Assembly (NCBI RefSeq): GCF_900105385.1
Contig: NZ_LT629772.1
Span: 620,001 to 684,000 of the forward strand
Origin: Microlunatus soli
GTDB taxonomy: Bacteria > Actinomycetota > Actinomycetes > Propionibacteriales > Propionibacteriaceae
Direction of reading: 5' to 3'
DNA length: 64,000 bases
The notes beneath the pieces were generated by a model that did no database searches, was not told where the DNA came from, and was given only the letters and a program-made list of their open reading frames with translations. The number at the start of each line of letters is the position of its first letter. The stretch's first letter is position 1. The translations under genes were made by a program, and so were the position numbers. Positions 18,076 to 26,980 of the stretch are shown piece after piece.

Positions 18076-18903
18076 TCACCGGCGGGCACGCAACGCCGTG
18101 ACCAGGGCAGACATCCGTACGGCAGTGTCGTCGGCGTCACCGAAGTGGACCGCGACCCGATCCGCTCCGACGGCAGCGTACTCCAGGACCTCGCCGGCCA
18201 GCTGCTCGGCAGTGGTGCCGGACGCCCCACCCTGCCAGCCGATCCGCAGTCCGGCGGCGACGGTTCGGTCACCGGCGAGGTCGGCCAGCCGACCCGCGCG
18301 CTCGGCAAACGCAGCCGGAGCGGCCGGGATCCCCTGCCAACTGTCGCCGAAGCGGGCGGCGCGGCGCAGGGCGGCGTCACTGTTGCCGCCGATCATGATC
18401 TCGACCGGCTGCTCGGGCAGCGGCGCGAAGACGCCCTCGGTGTAGCCGAACCGCCGTGCCTCATACGGCGCCGAGCCACCACCGAACAGGTGCCGCAGCA
18501 GAGCCAGTGCGTCGTCGGTGATCGCACCACGACGGCCGAAGTCGGCTCCGACCGCCGCGAACTCCTGCTGCGACCAGCCGACCCCGGCGCCGAGCACGAT
18601 CCGCCCGGCCGACAGCTGCTGCAGGGTGGCCAGTTGCTTGGCCAGCAGGAACGGGTCGCGCAGCGGCACCACCAGCACCGAGGTCCCCAGCCGGATCCGG
18701 TCGGTGAGCGCGCCCAGGTGGCCGAGCGTCATCAACGGTTCGTAGACGCCGCCGAACGTCGCTCCGAACTCCCCCGGCGGCAGCAGGTGGTCCGGCAGCC
18801 AGGCCGTCCGGAAGCCGAGCTCCTCCGCCTGTTGGGCCAGGTCGACCAGCTGCCCCGGCGGCATCAGCGGCGATTCGTTCGGCAGCACCACCTCGAGTTC
18901 CAT
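18076..18903 (-). CDS. LLM-class (F420-dependent type) flavin oxidoreductase
   Basis: A 275-residue luciferase-like TIM-barrel oxidoreductase. Diagnostic parts are LVDLAQQAEELGFRTAWLPDHLL, LGTSVLVVPLRDPFLLAKQLATLQQLSAGRIVLGAGVGW and a late PVEIMIGGNSDAALRRAARFGDSW. This is the F420-binding subgroup common in actinobacteria; whether F420 or FMN is used is inferred from family only. The ATG at 18903 (MELEVVLP) is the likely start. Direct repeats lie 70-140 bp upstream. The substrate is unknown. Confidence 0.9.
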   Translation of the reverse strand: MELEVVLPNESPLMPPGQLVDLAQQAEELGFRTAWLPDHLLPPGEFGATFGGVYEPLMTLGHLGALTDRIRLGTSVLVVPLRDPFLLAKQLATLQQLSAGRIVLGAGVGWSQQEFAAVGADFGRRGAITDDALALLRHLFGGGSAPYEARRFGYTEGVFAPLPEQPVEIMIGGNSDAALRRAARFGDSWQGIPAAPAAFAERAGRLADLAGDRTVAAGLRIGWQGGASGTTAEQLAGEVLEYAAVGADRVAVHFGDADDTAVRMSALVTALRARR

Positions 18904-18972
18904 GATCACCACCAACCATCGGCCGCCCGCCGGCATTCCCCCGCACGGCCCCACCTCAGCCGGGTCAGATCT

Positions 18973-19046
18973 CAGTACGTGTTGCCATATCGCCCCTCCT
19001 CGCGCACATCCGAGGCGTTATCGCAGTACGTGTTACCCAATCGCCC
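18973..19046. repeat. Two direct repeats upstream of LLM gene
   Basis: CAGTACGTGTTGCCATATCG (18973-18992) and CAGTACGTGTTACCCAATCG (19024-19043) agree at 17 of 20 positions, both continue with CCC, and start 51 bp apart. They lie between the LLM and GNAT genes, both on the minus strand. They could be regulator sites or remnants of a repeat. Confidence 0.6.
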
Positions 19047-19108
19047 TGGCTGCGCGGACCGTGACGAAGTCCGACCGGCCACGACCGGCCACCGCCGGCG
19101 GAGTCGGG

Positions 19109-19633
19109 CTACTGCTGATCGGTCAGGCGGGCCGAGCAGCGGATTTCGGTGACCGGCGGGCCGAACCGCTGATCGATCTTGGTCGCCCCGTCCGACACCC
19201 AGCCCTGGCGTCGGTAGAACTCCACGGCCCGTTGGTTGTCGGCGACCACCCACAGGTAGCCGTGCCGGTAGCCGGCGTCGCGCAGCCCGTCGACCGCGGC
19301 GGCGAACAGCCTGGTCCCGATCCCCCGCCGCCAGACGCCCGGATGCAGATTGATCACCCACAGCTCGCCCCAGCCGTCGGGCACCTCGTCGCGCGGCGGG
19401 CCGAAGTAGCTGAACCCGACCACCCGGCCGTCGAGCTCGGCCGCCAGTTCGGTACCGGTCCGGGACGGGTCGTCGAAGTTCCTGCGCCGGCGCCGGGCGT
19501 TGGCCACCGGGTCGAGGCCGTCGAGATAGTCGTCGGGCATGATCCCGCGATAGGCAGCCTGCCAGGCGGCGACATGCACCGACCCGAGTTCCTCGGAGTC
19601 GGTCAACCGTGACGGTCGGATCACGACAGACAT
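19109..19633 (-). CDS. GNAT-family N-acetyltransferase
   Basis: A 174-residue enzyme. It starts SVVIRPSRLTDSEELGSVHVAAWQAAYRGIMP, the N-terminal style of the RimI/PhnO-like group, with WVINLHPGVWRRGIGTRLFAAAVDGLR as the acetyl-CoA motif (R-R-G-I-G-T) and LWVVADNQRAVEFYRRQGW as motif B. The ATG at 19633 was chosen because the sequence upstream is not family-like. It is divergent from the sugar-kinase gene across about 100 bp. Substrate unknown. Confidence 0.9.
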   Translation of the reverse strand: MSVVIRPSRLTDSEELGSVHVAAWQAAYRGIMPDDYLDGLDPVANARRRRRNFDDPSRTGTELAAELDGRVVGFSYFGPPRDEVPDGWGELWVINLHPGVWRRGIGTRLFAAAVDGLRDAGYRHGYLWVVADNQRAVEFYRRQGWVSDGATKIDQRFGPPVTEIRCSARLTDQQ

Positions 19634-19725
19634 GATCCGACCGTACGGCGGGCCGCGACATCGTGCCAGCCGCGGGAGAATCCGACCTGCATTTCCGCCT
19701 CCCGCCACCGAGGGTGGCTGGCCGG

Positions 19726-19737
19726 TACCCTCGGACC
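19726..19737 (+). promoter_or_regulatory. Leaderless promoter of PfkB-family gene
   Basis: TACCCT (19726-19731), then CGGACC, then GTG at 19738. The stretch TGGCCGGTACC before it is shared with the promoter at 5900. No SD. Confidence 0.55.
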
Positions 19738-20670
19738 GTGATCACGGTCGCCGCGCTCAGCCCATCGTTGGACATCACCTATCTGGTCGACAGCTTGGAA
19801 CTCGGCGCGATCCACCGGCCGACCGAGGTCCATCGGGTCGCGGGCGGCAAGTCGTTCAATCTGGCCCGGGCGGCGACGACGGCCGGAGCACGGGTGGCGA
19901 CGGTGGCCGTGTTGGGCGGTTCGACCGGCGACTTCCTGGCCTCCGAACTGTCGGCAGCCGGGATCCAGGTCGACGCCGTCGACAGTCCGAGCGAGACGCG
20001 AACCTGCGTGTCGATCGCGGCCAGCGATCGCGGCGACCTGACCGAGATCTACCCGTACGCACCGCCGATCCCGACCGATGTGTGGCAGCGGTTCCGGACC
20101 ACGCTCGGGGAGGACCTGGACGGCCGAGCGGGTTGGTTGGCGATCAACGGCAGCGCACCACAGGGTCTGCCGGACGGCGCATTCGGTGAGCTGACCGCCG
20201 CAGCCTCCGCGCTCGGCGTCCGGGTCGCGATCGACACCCACGGTCCAGCACTGTCCGGTGCCCTGGAGGCGAGCCCGCAGTTGGTCAAGATCAACCGCTA
20301 CGAGGCGGCAGCACTGTTGGGGCAGGATCCTGACTCCGCCGATCTGTCCGCGATGATCATCGCCATTGCCGACCGGACCCAGGGTTCGGTGATCATCACC
20401 GACGGCCGGGCCGGCGCGGTCGGCACCGACGGCAGCAAGATCATCCGCGCCGAACTGCCGGCCGACATCGACGGTCACTATCCGGTCGGCAGTGGCGATT
20501 CGTTTCTCGGAGGCTGGTTGGCCGCCGTCGATGAAGGAGCCGACGCCGGTGACGCACTCCGGCTGGCCAGCGGCTGCGGTGCGGCGAACGCGCTGCTGCC
20601 GGGCCCTGGCAACCTGGAGCGCGCGACGGCCGAGGAGATCGCCCGACGGACCATCCTGCGCCCGTTGTGA
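19738..20670 (+). CDS. PfkB-family sugar kinase (1-phosphofructokinase/tagatose-6-phosphate kinase type)
   Basis: A 310-residue ribokinase-fold kinase. It opens VITVAALSPSLDITYLVDSL, as FruK/LacC enzymes do, has GGKSFNLARAATTAGA (the substrate/GG hinge) and the ATP/anion-hole motif GSGDS with the catalytic base D254. The GTG at 19738 is the start: it fits the family N-terminus and has a -10 hexamer 6 nt before it. No PTS or fru gene is adjacent, so the sugar phosphate is uncertain. It is convergent with the MFS gene. Confidence 0.88.
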   Translation: MITVAALSPSLDITYLVDSLELGAIHRPTEVHRVAGGKSFNLARAATTAGARVATVAVLGGSTGDFLASELSAAGIQVDAVDSPSETRTCVSIAASDRGDLTEIYPYAPPIPTDVWQRFRTTLGEDLDGRAGWLAINGSAPQGLPDGAFGELTAAASALGVRVAIDTHGPALSGALEASPQLVKINRYEAAALLGQDPDSADLSAMIIAIADRTQGSVIITDGRAGAVGTDGSKIIRAELPADIDGHYPVGSGDSFLGGWLAAVDEGADAGDALRLASGCGAANALLPGPGNLERATAEEIARRTILRPL

Positions 20671-20705
20671 TCATCCTCCCCCGTGTGATCATCACCGCCG
20701 CGTGA

Positions 20706-21893
20706 TCACCGCACTGCCTCCTGGTGGCGTCGTGACCACCAGAACACGGTGCCCGCGCCGAGCACGGTGATGATCATCAACACCAGATAACCCGAACCCA
20801 ACCCGTACGCCGCCGCCAGCACCCCGACCAGCAGCGGACCTCCGGCGTCGCCGAGCTCGCGGCCCAGTTCGGCGGTGCCCATGGTCCGACCGAGCTCGGC
20901 CTCCGGGGTGCGGTCGGCCAGCGCGGCGAATCCGACCGGTGTCACCAGACCGACACCGATCCCGATCAGCAGCGCAGCGGCCACCAGGAAGATCACCTTC
21001 GGCTGGGTGGCACAGGCCATCCCGGCCGCGATCACGACCAGTCCGCCGGTCAGCCCGATCCGGGACGACAGCCGACCCCGGTCCAGGGCCGTACCGGCCA
21101 GCGGCTGGACGACCGCCGACGACAGCGCCAACACCGAGACGATCGCCCCGGTGGCCAGCGCACCGAGACCGTCGGCGCCACCGGACACCGGCAGGAAGCC
21201 GACCCCGACCGAGAGGGCGGCAGTGCCCAACGCCAGTGCGGTCACCGGGATCAGGAAGGTCGGGTGAACGATCTGTCGAGCAAGATCAACAACGGTCTGC
21301 CGCTGCTTCGGCGGCGTCGGCAGTGCCGGAACGGCCAGTGCACACCAGCCGGCGACGAGCAGCGCAACGACGGCCATCGAACCGATCAACAGCCGCATTC
21401 CGCCGAGATGCACCAGCAGGCCGCCGAGCAGCGGACCGAGGGTGTAGCCCAAACTCTTGAACAGGCCGTAGCCGCCGTAAGCGCGGCCCCGTCGTTTGGC
21501 GCCGCCGAGCCGGGCCACCAGCGCCGAGGCGGACGGTGAGAACGCCGATGCCGCGATCCCCTGCCCGAGCCGGACCGCCCAGAGCGCCGGCGTGCCGCCG
21601 ACCACCGCATAGACCGCCGACACCGCCGCGAATCCGAGCAGGCCACCGAGCAGCACCGGCCGGGCGCCGATCCGATCCGACAGGGCCCCGAAGACCGGCT
21701 TCAGCACCACCTCGGCCAGGTCGTACAGCGCCAGCAGCAATCCCAATGACACCAGCGAGCGGACCACGCCGTCCGGGCTGCCGAGGCTGGCTGCGACGCC
21801 GTGGGCGCCGAAGGCGGTGGTGAAACCGGCGGCGTACAACGGCCATAGCCGACGTCGGGACACCGAACGCTCCGCTGCCGGGGTTCGTGTCAC
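20706..21893 (-). CDS. MFS transporter
   Basis: 395 residues with about 12 TM helices. The motif A-type loop is FGALSDRIGARPVLLGG after TM2; SASALVARLGGAKRRGRAYGGYG follows TM4, and the second half contains TALDRGRLSSRIG and AALADRTPEAELGRTMGTAELGRELG. The start is GTG at 21893; the ChrB-like gene stops 1 nt upstream (TGA-c-GTG), so the two are coupled. It is probably an efflux pump, possibly controlled by the ChrB-like protein; the substrate is unknown. Confidence 0.9.
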   Translation of the reverse strand: MTRTPAAERSVSRRRLWPLYAAGFTTAFGAHGVAASLGSPDGVVRSLVSLGLLLALYDLAEVVLKPVFGALSDRIGARPVLLGGLLGFAAVSAVYAVVGGTPALWAVRLGQGIAASAFSPSASALVARLGGAKRRGRAYGGYGLFKSLGYTLGPLLGGLLVHLGGMRLLIGSMAVVALLVAGWCALAVPALPTPPKQRQTVVDLARQIVHPTFLIPVTALALGTAALSVGVGFLPVSGGADGLGALATGAIVSVLALSSAVVQPLAGTALDRGRLSSRIGLTGGLVVIAAGMACATQPKVIFLVAAALLIGIGVGLVTPVGFAALADRTPEAELGRTMGTAELGRELGDAGGPLLVGVLAAAYGLGSGYLVLMIITVLGAGTVFWWSRRHQEAVR

Positions 21894-21894
21894 G

Positions 21895-22512
21895 TCAGAC
21901 CTCCGTGCCGGTGTCGTCGCCCGAGCCGGTGTCGCCGCCAGGATCATGGGCGGGTTGCTGTCGGCCGTGCAACGTGTCGTAGACCCGTTCGGCGTAGTCC
22001 TCGCAGGCAGCCACACAATCCTTCAGGGCGAGGCCGGCGTCGGCGGCCGCGGCAGCGCCGAAGACGTCCCGGGCGGTCAGCTCGCGGTGCCAGCGACGCA
22101 GCCGCTGCATGCTTTGTTCCTCCTCCTCCAACTCGGCCAGCGTGAACTTGGCGATCCGGATCTCCTTGGCCAGTTCGGCCCGGAACTTCGCACAGTCGGA
22201 CAGGAATTCGGCCCACTCCTCGTTCCGGGCCGCCTCGAACATCGCCCGGAGCGCCGCCTTGTCCTGCGGCTCGCGGCCGCGGGATTGCAGCACGATCGCT
22301 TCGCCACCGGCCCGTCGGGCGTTGTCCACCGCGTGGTCCAGGTGCTCCACGAAGGCCGGCACGTCGGGGACGGCCCAGACGCCCGGGCCCAGGGACAGCG
22401 CTCCTGCCTTGCGCAGCCGGCGCCAGGCCGCGACCCGGTGCCGCGACGGCGAGCTCGGCAGTCGGAGCAGCACCACCTGCCAGTCGGGCTGAGCATCCGC
22501 TGTGTTGGTCAC
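21895..22512 (-). CDS. ChrB-domain regulatory protein
   Basis: A 205-residue protein. The N-terminal domain WQVVLLRLPSSPSRHRVAAWRRLRKAGALSLGPGVWAVPD matches the ChrB N-terminal domain, known from chromate-responsive regulators; the middle is a charged helix (KFTLAELEEEEQSMQRLRRW), and the C-terminus is polar Gly/Asp. No ChrA transporter is adjacent, but an MFS gene is coupled downstream. The GTG at 22512 is preceded by TACATT with 6 nt spacing, so the mRNA is probably leaderless, and a 20-bp palindrome covers that -10. Chromate sensing is only inferred from the domain name. Confidence 0.82.
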   Translation of the reverse strand: MTNTADAQPDWQVVLLRLPSSPSRHRVAAWRRLRKAGALSLGPGVWAVPDVPAFVEHLDHAVDNARRAGGEAIVLQSRGREPQDKAALRAMFEAARNEEWAEFLSDCAKFRAELAKEIRIAKFTLAELEEEEQSMQRLRRWHRELTARDVFGAAAAADAGLALKDCVAACEDYAERVYDTLHGRQQPAHDPGGDTGSGDDTGTEV

Positions 22513-22518
22513 GGGCCT

Positions 22519-22538
22519 AATGTAGCCGCGGTTACATT
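22519..22538 (-). promoter_or_regulatory. 20-bp palindromic operator over chrB-like promoter
   Basis: AATGTAGCCGCGGTTACATT is a palindrome apart from one symmetrical pair. Its left arm, read on the minus strand, is the -10 TACATT of the ChrB-like gene, 6 nt before its GTG, so a protein bound there would block RNA polymerase. It also lies about 45 nt before the DUF2127 gene on the other strand. Confidence 0.7.
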
Positions 22539-22583
22539 GGACGACGTATCGCCGCCACATCGGCAGGATGGGAGGAGGTGACG

Positions 22584-23090
22584 ATGCCGGGTTTTCACCC
22601 GAAGACCCTGCTGGACCGGCTGTTCGAGATCGGCATCGTCCTGAAGGGGCTGGACGGAGTCGGCGAACTGGTCGCCGGCTGCTTCGTGTTGTTCCTGCGG
22701 CCGGCAACGATCAGCCGGTTGGTCGTCATCCTGACCCGCGGTGAGCTGACCGAGGACCCCCGCGACTTCGTGGCGACCCGTCTGGTCGCGGCGGCCCATC
22801 GGTTGGATGCGCACAGCCTGACCTTCGTCGCGATCTACCTGCTGGCGCACGGCGTGATCAAGGTCGTTCTGGTGCTGGCGATCCTGCGGGACAAGCTCTG
22901 GGCCTACCCGTGGATGATCGCCGCCCTGGTGGCCTTCATCGGCTACCAGGTCTATGAGTACGTCATCGATCCGCGGCTGAGCCTGCTGCTGTTGACCTTG
23001 TTCGATATCGCGGTGACCGCACTCACCGTCCGCGAGTATCGGGTCCAGCGTCGACCGCCGCACCGGAGCGCACCCCGGGCCGGTCAGTAG
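22584..23090 (+). CDS. DUF2127 membrane protein
   Basis: 168 residues with four TM helices near 15-37, 75-98, 103-122 and 128-145. The opening LLDRLFEIGIVLKGLDGVGELVAG and the HGVIKVVLVLAILRDKLWAYPW core are typical of DUF2127, whose function is not known. The ATG at 22584 is favoured over a GTG at 22578 because GGGAGGAGG ends 6 nt before it. It is divergent from the ChrB-like gene over a shared palindrome, and its 3' end overlaps the NamZ gene by 7 bp. Confidence 0.85.
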   Translation: MPGFHPKTLLDRLFEIGIVLKGLDGVGELVAGCFVLFLRPATISRLVVILTRGELTEDPRDFVATRLVAAAHRLDAHSLTFVAIYLLAHGVIKVVLVLAILRDKLWAYPWMIAALVAFIGYQVYEYVIDPRLSLLLLTLFDIAVTALTVREYRVQRRPPHRSAPRAGQ

Positions 23091-24424
23091 CGCAGATAGC
23101 GGCGCCGGACGGCGGCAAAACGGTGCAGCTCGGTCGTCCAGGAGGCAACGATCCGCTCGACTGGATGGCCCGCATCGACTCCCTCGCGGACCAGCGGCGA
23201 ACCGGTCAGATTGTCGATCCAGAACTGCGGATCGTCCTCGGTGCCCTCGTTGCGCCATCGGAAGTCCTGCGGATACAGGTGCCGCAGCGCCGACAGCAGG
23301 GCGACGCCGTATGCGACCGCGTCGACGGCGCGCCAGTCGGTCACCGCGACGTCGATGCCGACACAGTTCTCACCGCTGTAGGTGGAGAAGGTCGGCGCGA
23401 AGTACGCCTCCCGGACGGCCAGGCCGTCCAGCCGCCGTGCGGCCAGCTCCGCGGCGAGCCGGTGGTCGACGAACGGTGCGCCGACGATCTGGAACGGCCG
23501 GGTCGTGCCGCGGCCCTGGGAGAGATTGGTGCCGGACAACAGGCAACTGCCGGGATAGACGATCGCGGTCTCCAGGGTCGGCATGTTGGGCGACGGCAGC
23601 ACCCACGGCAGGCCGTCCTCGCCGTAGCCGCAGTCGCGCCACCAGCCGTCCATCTCGATCACCGTCAGGTCGACCGGTCCCCCGACGCGCTCGGGAAGGA
23701 ACTCGGCGTTGAACAGCGTCGCCAGCTCACCGACGGTCATCCCGTGCACCAGCGAGATCGGAGCCCTGCCGACGAACGTCTCGTATCCCGGCCGCATCAC
23801 CGGCCCCGATGCGCGCCGTCCGCCCAGCGGATTCGGCCGGTCCAGCACCACCACCCGCTTGCCCGCCAGCACGGCCGCCGCCATGGTGTCGAACAGCGTC
23901 CAGATGTAGGTGTAGAACCGCGCACCCACATCGGCGATGTCGAACAGCACCGTATCCACCCCGGACCGCTGCAGCACGTCGGCCAGCGGACGACCACTCA
24001 GCTCGAAGGTGTCGTAGACCGTGAGCCCGGTCTTGTCGTCGACGAAGCTGCCTTCGGAGTCGTTGGCCTGGGCGGTTCCCCGGAAGCCGTGCTCCGGCCC
24101 GAACACCGCAGTCACCATGACCCGGGGGTCGGCCTGCAGGACGTCGACCTCGTGCTGCAGGTCGTCGAAGACGCCGGTCGGGTTGGTCAGGATGCCGACC
24201 TTCTCCCCGGCCAGTTCTCGATAGCCGTGGTCGGCCAGCCGTTGCAGCCCGCTCCGCACCCGACCGGGATGCGTCCGCGGCGAACGGCGCTTGTCGTCGG
24301 CACGAGCGGTCGGCGCCGATCCAGCGGCCGCCAGTCCGGCGGTTGCCAATCCGGCCGATGCGAGTCCGGCAGCGCCGATCAGCGCACCGCGTCGGCCGAA
24401 GGAGGGTCTGTTGTCGGTGTCCAC
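23084..24424 (-). CDS. Secreted DUF1343/NamZ-type exo-beta-N-acetylmuramidase
   Basis: A 446-residue exported protein. The signal peptide covers about 1-42: twin arginines at 11-12 (GRRGALIG), an Ala/Gly-rich core, and an ARA cleavage site, so Tat export is likely. The mature part carries the DUF1343 hallmarks GEKVGILTNPTGV, TAVFGPEHGFRGTAQ, VDTVLFDIADVGARFYTYIW, VVVLDRPNPLGG and LVHGMTVGEL. The Bacillus NamZ enzyme of this family removes terminal MurNAc from peptidoglycan fragments; the same role in cell-wall turnover is inferred here. It has no muropeptide partner genes nearby. Confidence 0.9.
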   Translation of the reverse strand: MDTDNRPSFGRRGALIGAAGLASAGLATAGLAAAGSAPTARADDKRRSPRTHPGRVRSGLQRLADHGYRELAGEKVGILTNPTGVFDDLQHEVDVLQADPRVMVTAVFGPEHGFRGTAQANDSEGSFVDDKTGLTVYDTFELSGRPLADVLQRSGVDTVLFDIADVGARFYTYIWTLFDTMAAAVLAGKRVVVLDRPNPLGGRRASGPVMRPGYETFVGRAPISLVHGMTVGELATLFNAEFLPERVGGPVDLTVIEMDGWWRDCGYGEDGLPWVLPSPNMPTLETAIVYPGSCLLSGTNLSQGRGTTRPFQIVGAPFVDHRLAAELAARRLDGLAVREAYFAPTFSTYSGENCVGIDVAVTDWRAVDAVAYGVALLSALRHLYPQDFRWRNEGTEDDPQFWIDNLTGSPLVREGVDAGHPVERIVASWTTELHRFAAVRRRYLRY

Positions 24425-24520
24425 GGACGGTAGTCACGCAGATTCGGTACGGAGCCGCAAGGGTTTTCGTCGGACCGTCACCGGCGGTTCGGCCGACGGT
24501 CCTGCAGCCGATGCCTGCCG

Positions 24521-25441
24521 TCAGAGCTGCAGCAGCTCGCGGGCCCGGTCGACGTCGAGATGCATCTGCTCGATCAACGCTTCCATCCCGGTGTACTTGA
24601 TCTGTCCGCGGAGCCGGTGCTCGAAGTCGACGGCGATCTCGACGCCGTACAGTTCCAGGTCGGTGCGATCCAGGACGTAGGTCTCCACCCGGCGGTCCTC
24701 GCCGACGAAGGTGGGGTTGCTGCCGACCGAGATCGCCGCCGGCAACCGGTCGGCGTGGGGTCGATCGAGCCGGGTCAGCCAGCCGGCGTAGACGCCGTCG
24801 GCGGGCACCGCGAGCCCGGCGGGCACCGGGACGTTTGCGGTCGGGAAGCCCATCTCGCGGCCGCGCTGGGCACCCTGGATGACGACACCACGAACGCGGA
24901 ACGGGCGGTCCAGGAGTTCGGCGGCCAGTTCGACGTCGCCATCGGCGATGGCCGCGCGGACCCGGGTCGAGGAATCGGGCTGGTCACCGGCCTGGAGCAG
25001 CGAGATGCCTTCCACCGCGAAGCCGCCGTGGCCTGCCGAGTCGCCGCCGAGCTTGCCGAGAAGTTCGACGTCACCGGCGGCCCGGAAGCCGAAGCGGAAG
25101 TTCTCCCCGACCATGATCTTGGTCGGCCGCAGGGGTCGCAGCACTTCGTCGACGAAATGCTCCGGCGGCCAGCCGGCGACGGTCTCGGTGAACTCCACGA
25201 CGATCACCTCGTCGACGCCGGCGGCGGTCAGCAGGTTGCGTCGTTCGTTGATGTCGGTGAGCAGCAATGGGGTCCGGTCGGGCCGGATCACCGACATCGG
25301 ATGCGGCCAGAACGTGACGGCGATAACGGCACCGCCGTCGACTCGTTCACCGGCCGCTCGACGGGCTGCGGCGATGAGTTTCTGGTGGCCACGGTGAACG
25401 CCGTCGAAGTTGCCGATCACGACCACCCGGCTCTGACTCAT
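24521..25441 (-). CDS. ribF: Bifunctional riboflavin kinase/FAD synthetase
   Basis: A 306-residue cytoplasmic enzyme making FMN and FAD. The N-terminal adenylyltransferase domain has GNFDGVHRGHQKLI (HxGH type) and the C-terminal flavokinase domain has GREMGFPTANVPVP and GVYAGWL. The ATG at 25441 (MSQSRVVVIGNFDG) has AGGAGGAG upstream; a longer in-frame extension is not conserved. It sits after truB in the classical infB-rbfA-truB-ribF-rpsO order. Confidence 0.97.
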   Translation of the reverse strand: MSQSRVVVIGNFDGVHRGHQKLIAAARRAAGERVDGGAVIAVTFWPHPMSVIRPDRTPLLLTDINERRNLLTAAGVDEVIVVEFTETVAGWPPEHFVDEVLRPLRPTKIMVGENFRFGFRAAGDVELLGKLGGDSAGHGGFAVEGISLLQAGDQPDSSTRVRAAIADGDVELAAELLDRPFRVRGVVIQGAQRGREMGFPTANVPVPAGLAVPADGVYAGWLTRLDRPHADRLPAAISVGSNPTFVGEDRRVETYVLDRTDLELYGVEIAVDFEHRLRGQIKYTGMEALIEQMHLDVDRARELLQL

Positions 25442-25517
25442 CGACGTTTCTCCTCCTGCTGTGTCCGACTCGGCCGCCAGTAAAGCACGCCACGTCTGGT
25501 GTGCCGCGGTCGGCGTC

Positions 25518-26408
25518 TCAGACGAAGACGGCCTCGGCGACGGCGCCGCCGTCGGCGGGCCGGTAGAGCGCGAGGAATTCCCCGTCCGGCGCATACAGAG
25601 CGGTCAGTCCGGTCGGCAACGACACGTCGGGCAGCCGACGACCGTTGCGCACCCAGGATGCCTGTTCGGGGGTCAGGTCGAGCGATCGGAAGGTCTGCCG
25701 GGTGACCGTCGGCAGATCGATGATTCCAAGATCATCTTCGAGCTGCTCCAGGGTCCGGGACTCCGCACTGCCGAATCCTCCGACCCTGGTCCGACGCAGC
25801 CGGGTCAGATGGCCACCGACGCCGAGGCTGCGACCAAGATCACGGGCCAGCGCCCGGATGTAGGTCCCCGACGAACAGACCACCCGGACGTCAAGATCGA
25901 CAACGGCGACAGTCTCGACGTCGGCATCCGTGCGCTGCAACAGATCGAAGCGGCTCACCGTCACCGGCCGGGCGGCCAGCTCGACCTGATCTCCTGCCCG
26001 GACCCGGGCGTAGGACCGTACGCCGTTGATCTTGATCGCCGACACCGACGAAGGGATCTGCTGGATCTCGCCGGTCAACGCCGCGATACCGGCCGCGATC
26101 GCTTCGTCGGTGACCCCGACCGCGCCGTGGGTTTCGGTGATCTCGCCTTCGGCGTCGTCGGTCACGGTGCTGACGCCGAGCCGGATCGTCGCCTCGTACT
26201 CCTTCTCGGTCAGCGCCAGATGGCCGAGCAGCCGGGTGGCTCGTTCGATGCCGATCAGCAGCACACCGGTGGCCATCGGGTCGAGCGTTCCGGCGTGGCC
26301 CACCTTGCGGGTGTGCGCCAGTCGACGCATCCTGCCGACCACCTGGTGCGAGGTCAGACCGGCGGGTTTGTCGACGACGACGATCCCCGAGGTGGCAGCC
26401 TCAGGCAT
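25518..26408 (-). CDS. truB: tRNA pseudouridine(55) synthase
   Basis: A 296-residue RNA-modifying enzyme forming pseudouridine 55 in the T-loop of tRNAs. It opens [18 protein letters not shown], and the catalytic aspartate D43 is in [14 protein letters not shown]; the later [13 protein letters not shown] is the typical TruB motif. The ATG at 26408 overlaps the end of rbfA by 8 nt, so translation is coupled. Mycobacteria have a DHH phosphoesterase (nanoRNase-like) between rbfA and truB; here none is present. Confidence 0.97.
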   Translation of the reverse strand: MPEAATSGIVVVDKPAGLTSHQVVGRMRRLAHTRKVGHAGTLDPMATGVLLIGIERATRLLGHLALTEKEYEATIRLGVSTVTDDAEGEITETHGAVGVTDEAIAAGIAALTGEIQQIPSSVSAIKINGVRSYARVRAGDQVELAARPVTVSRFDLLQRTDADVETVAVVDLDVRVVCSSGTYIRALARDLGRSLGVGGHLTRLRRTRVGGFGSAESRTLEQLEDDLGIIDLPTVTRQTFRSLDLTPEQASWVRNGRRLPDVSLPTGLTALYAPDGEFLALYRPADGGAVAEAVFV

Positions 26409-26871
26409 TGCCCCGGTCGTCGACAGTCCCGGGACCCTGCGGATCCTCGTCGGCCTCGTCGTCGTGCTTGTACGGGTCGACCTCGCCGGCATAGCTCGCT
26501 CCGGCCGCTCGCCGGGCCACTTCGTCATCGCTGGCCCGTGCCTTGGCCAGCAGATCATCGATCTGCCGAGCCGATTCCGGCACCGCGTCGGCCTGGAAGG
26601 TCAGCGTCGGCGTGAAGCGCAGCCCCAACTGCTTACCGACCTGCGATCGGATCAGTCCGGTCGCCGACTTCAGGGCCGCGGCCGTACCGTCCCAATCGGC
26701 GTCCTCACCGAAGACGGTGTAGAAGACGGTCGCCTCCCGGGTGTCCCCGGTCAGCCGGACATCGGTGACGGTCACGAAACCGAGCCGTGGATCCTTGACC
26801 CGGCGCTCCAGCATCTCGGCGACGATGACCTTGATCTGATCGGCGAGTTTCAACACTCGAGGTGATGCCAC
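26401..26871 (-). CDS. rbfA: Ribosome-binding factor A
   Basis: 156 residues; a 30S maturation factor. The core [35 protein letters not shown] and [13 protein letters not shown] is diagnostic; the C-terminal 35 residues are an acidic tail. I place the start at GTG 26871 because GGAG (26877-26880) is 5 nt before it; a TTG at 26883 is a weaker alternative. It lies between infB and truB. Confidence 0.95.
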   Translation of the reverse strand: MASPRVLKLADQIKVIVAEMLERRVKDPRLGFVTVTDVRLTGDTREATVFYTVFGEDADWDGTAAALKSATGLIRSQVGKQLGLRFTPTLTFQADAVPESARQIDDLLAKARASDDEVARRAAGASYAGEVDPYKHDDEADEDPQGPGTVDDRGNA

Positions 26872-26899
26872 CACGACTCCCAACTTCGATTCCTCCGCG

Positions 26900-26965
26900 T
26901 TCCCGCGCAGGTGTGATGCTCCCGCGCAGGTTCGATCCTCCGCGGGAGAACCGAACCTGCGCGGG
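26900..26965 (-). repeat. Repeated CCCGCGCAGGT hairpin between infB and rbfA
   Basis: The motif CCCGCGCAGGT occurs at 26902-26912 and 26921-26931, and its complement at 26955-26965; CCCGCGCAGGTTCG (26921-26934) pairs fully with CGAACCTGCGCGGG (26952-26965). It lies in the 109-bp gap between infB and rbfA and could attenuate or process the transcript. Confidence 0.6.
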
Positions 26966-26980
26966 AACTACTGAACGCGA

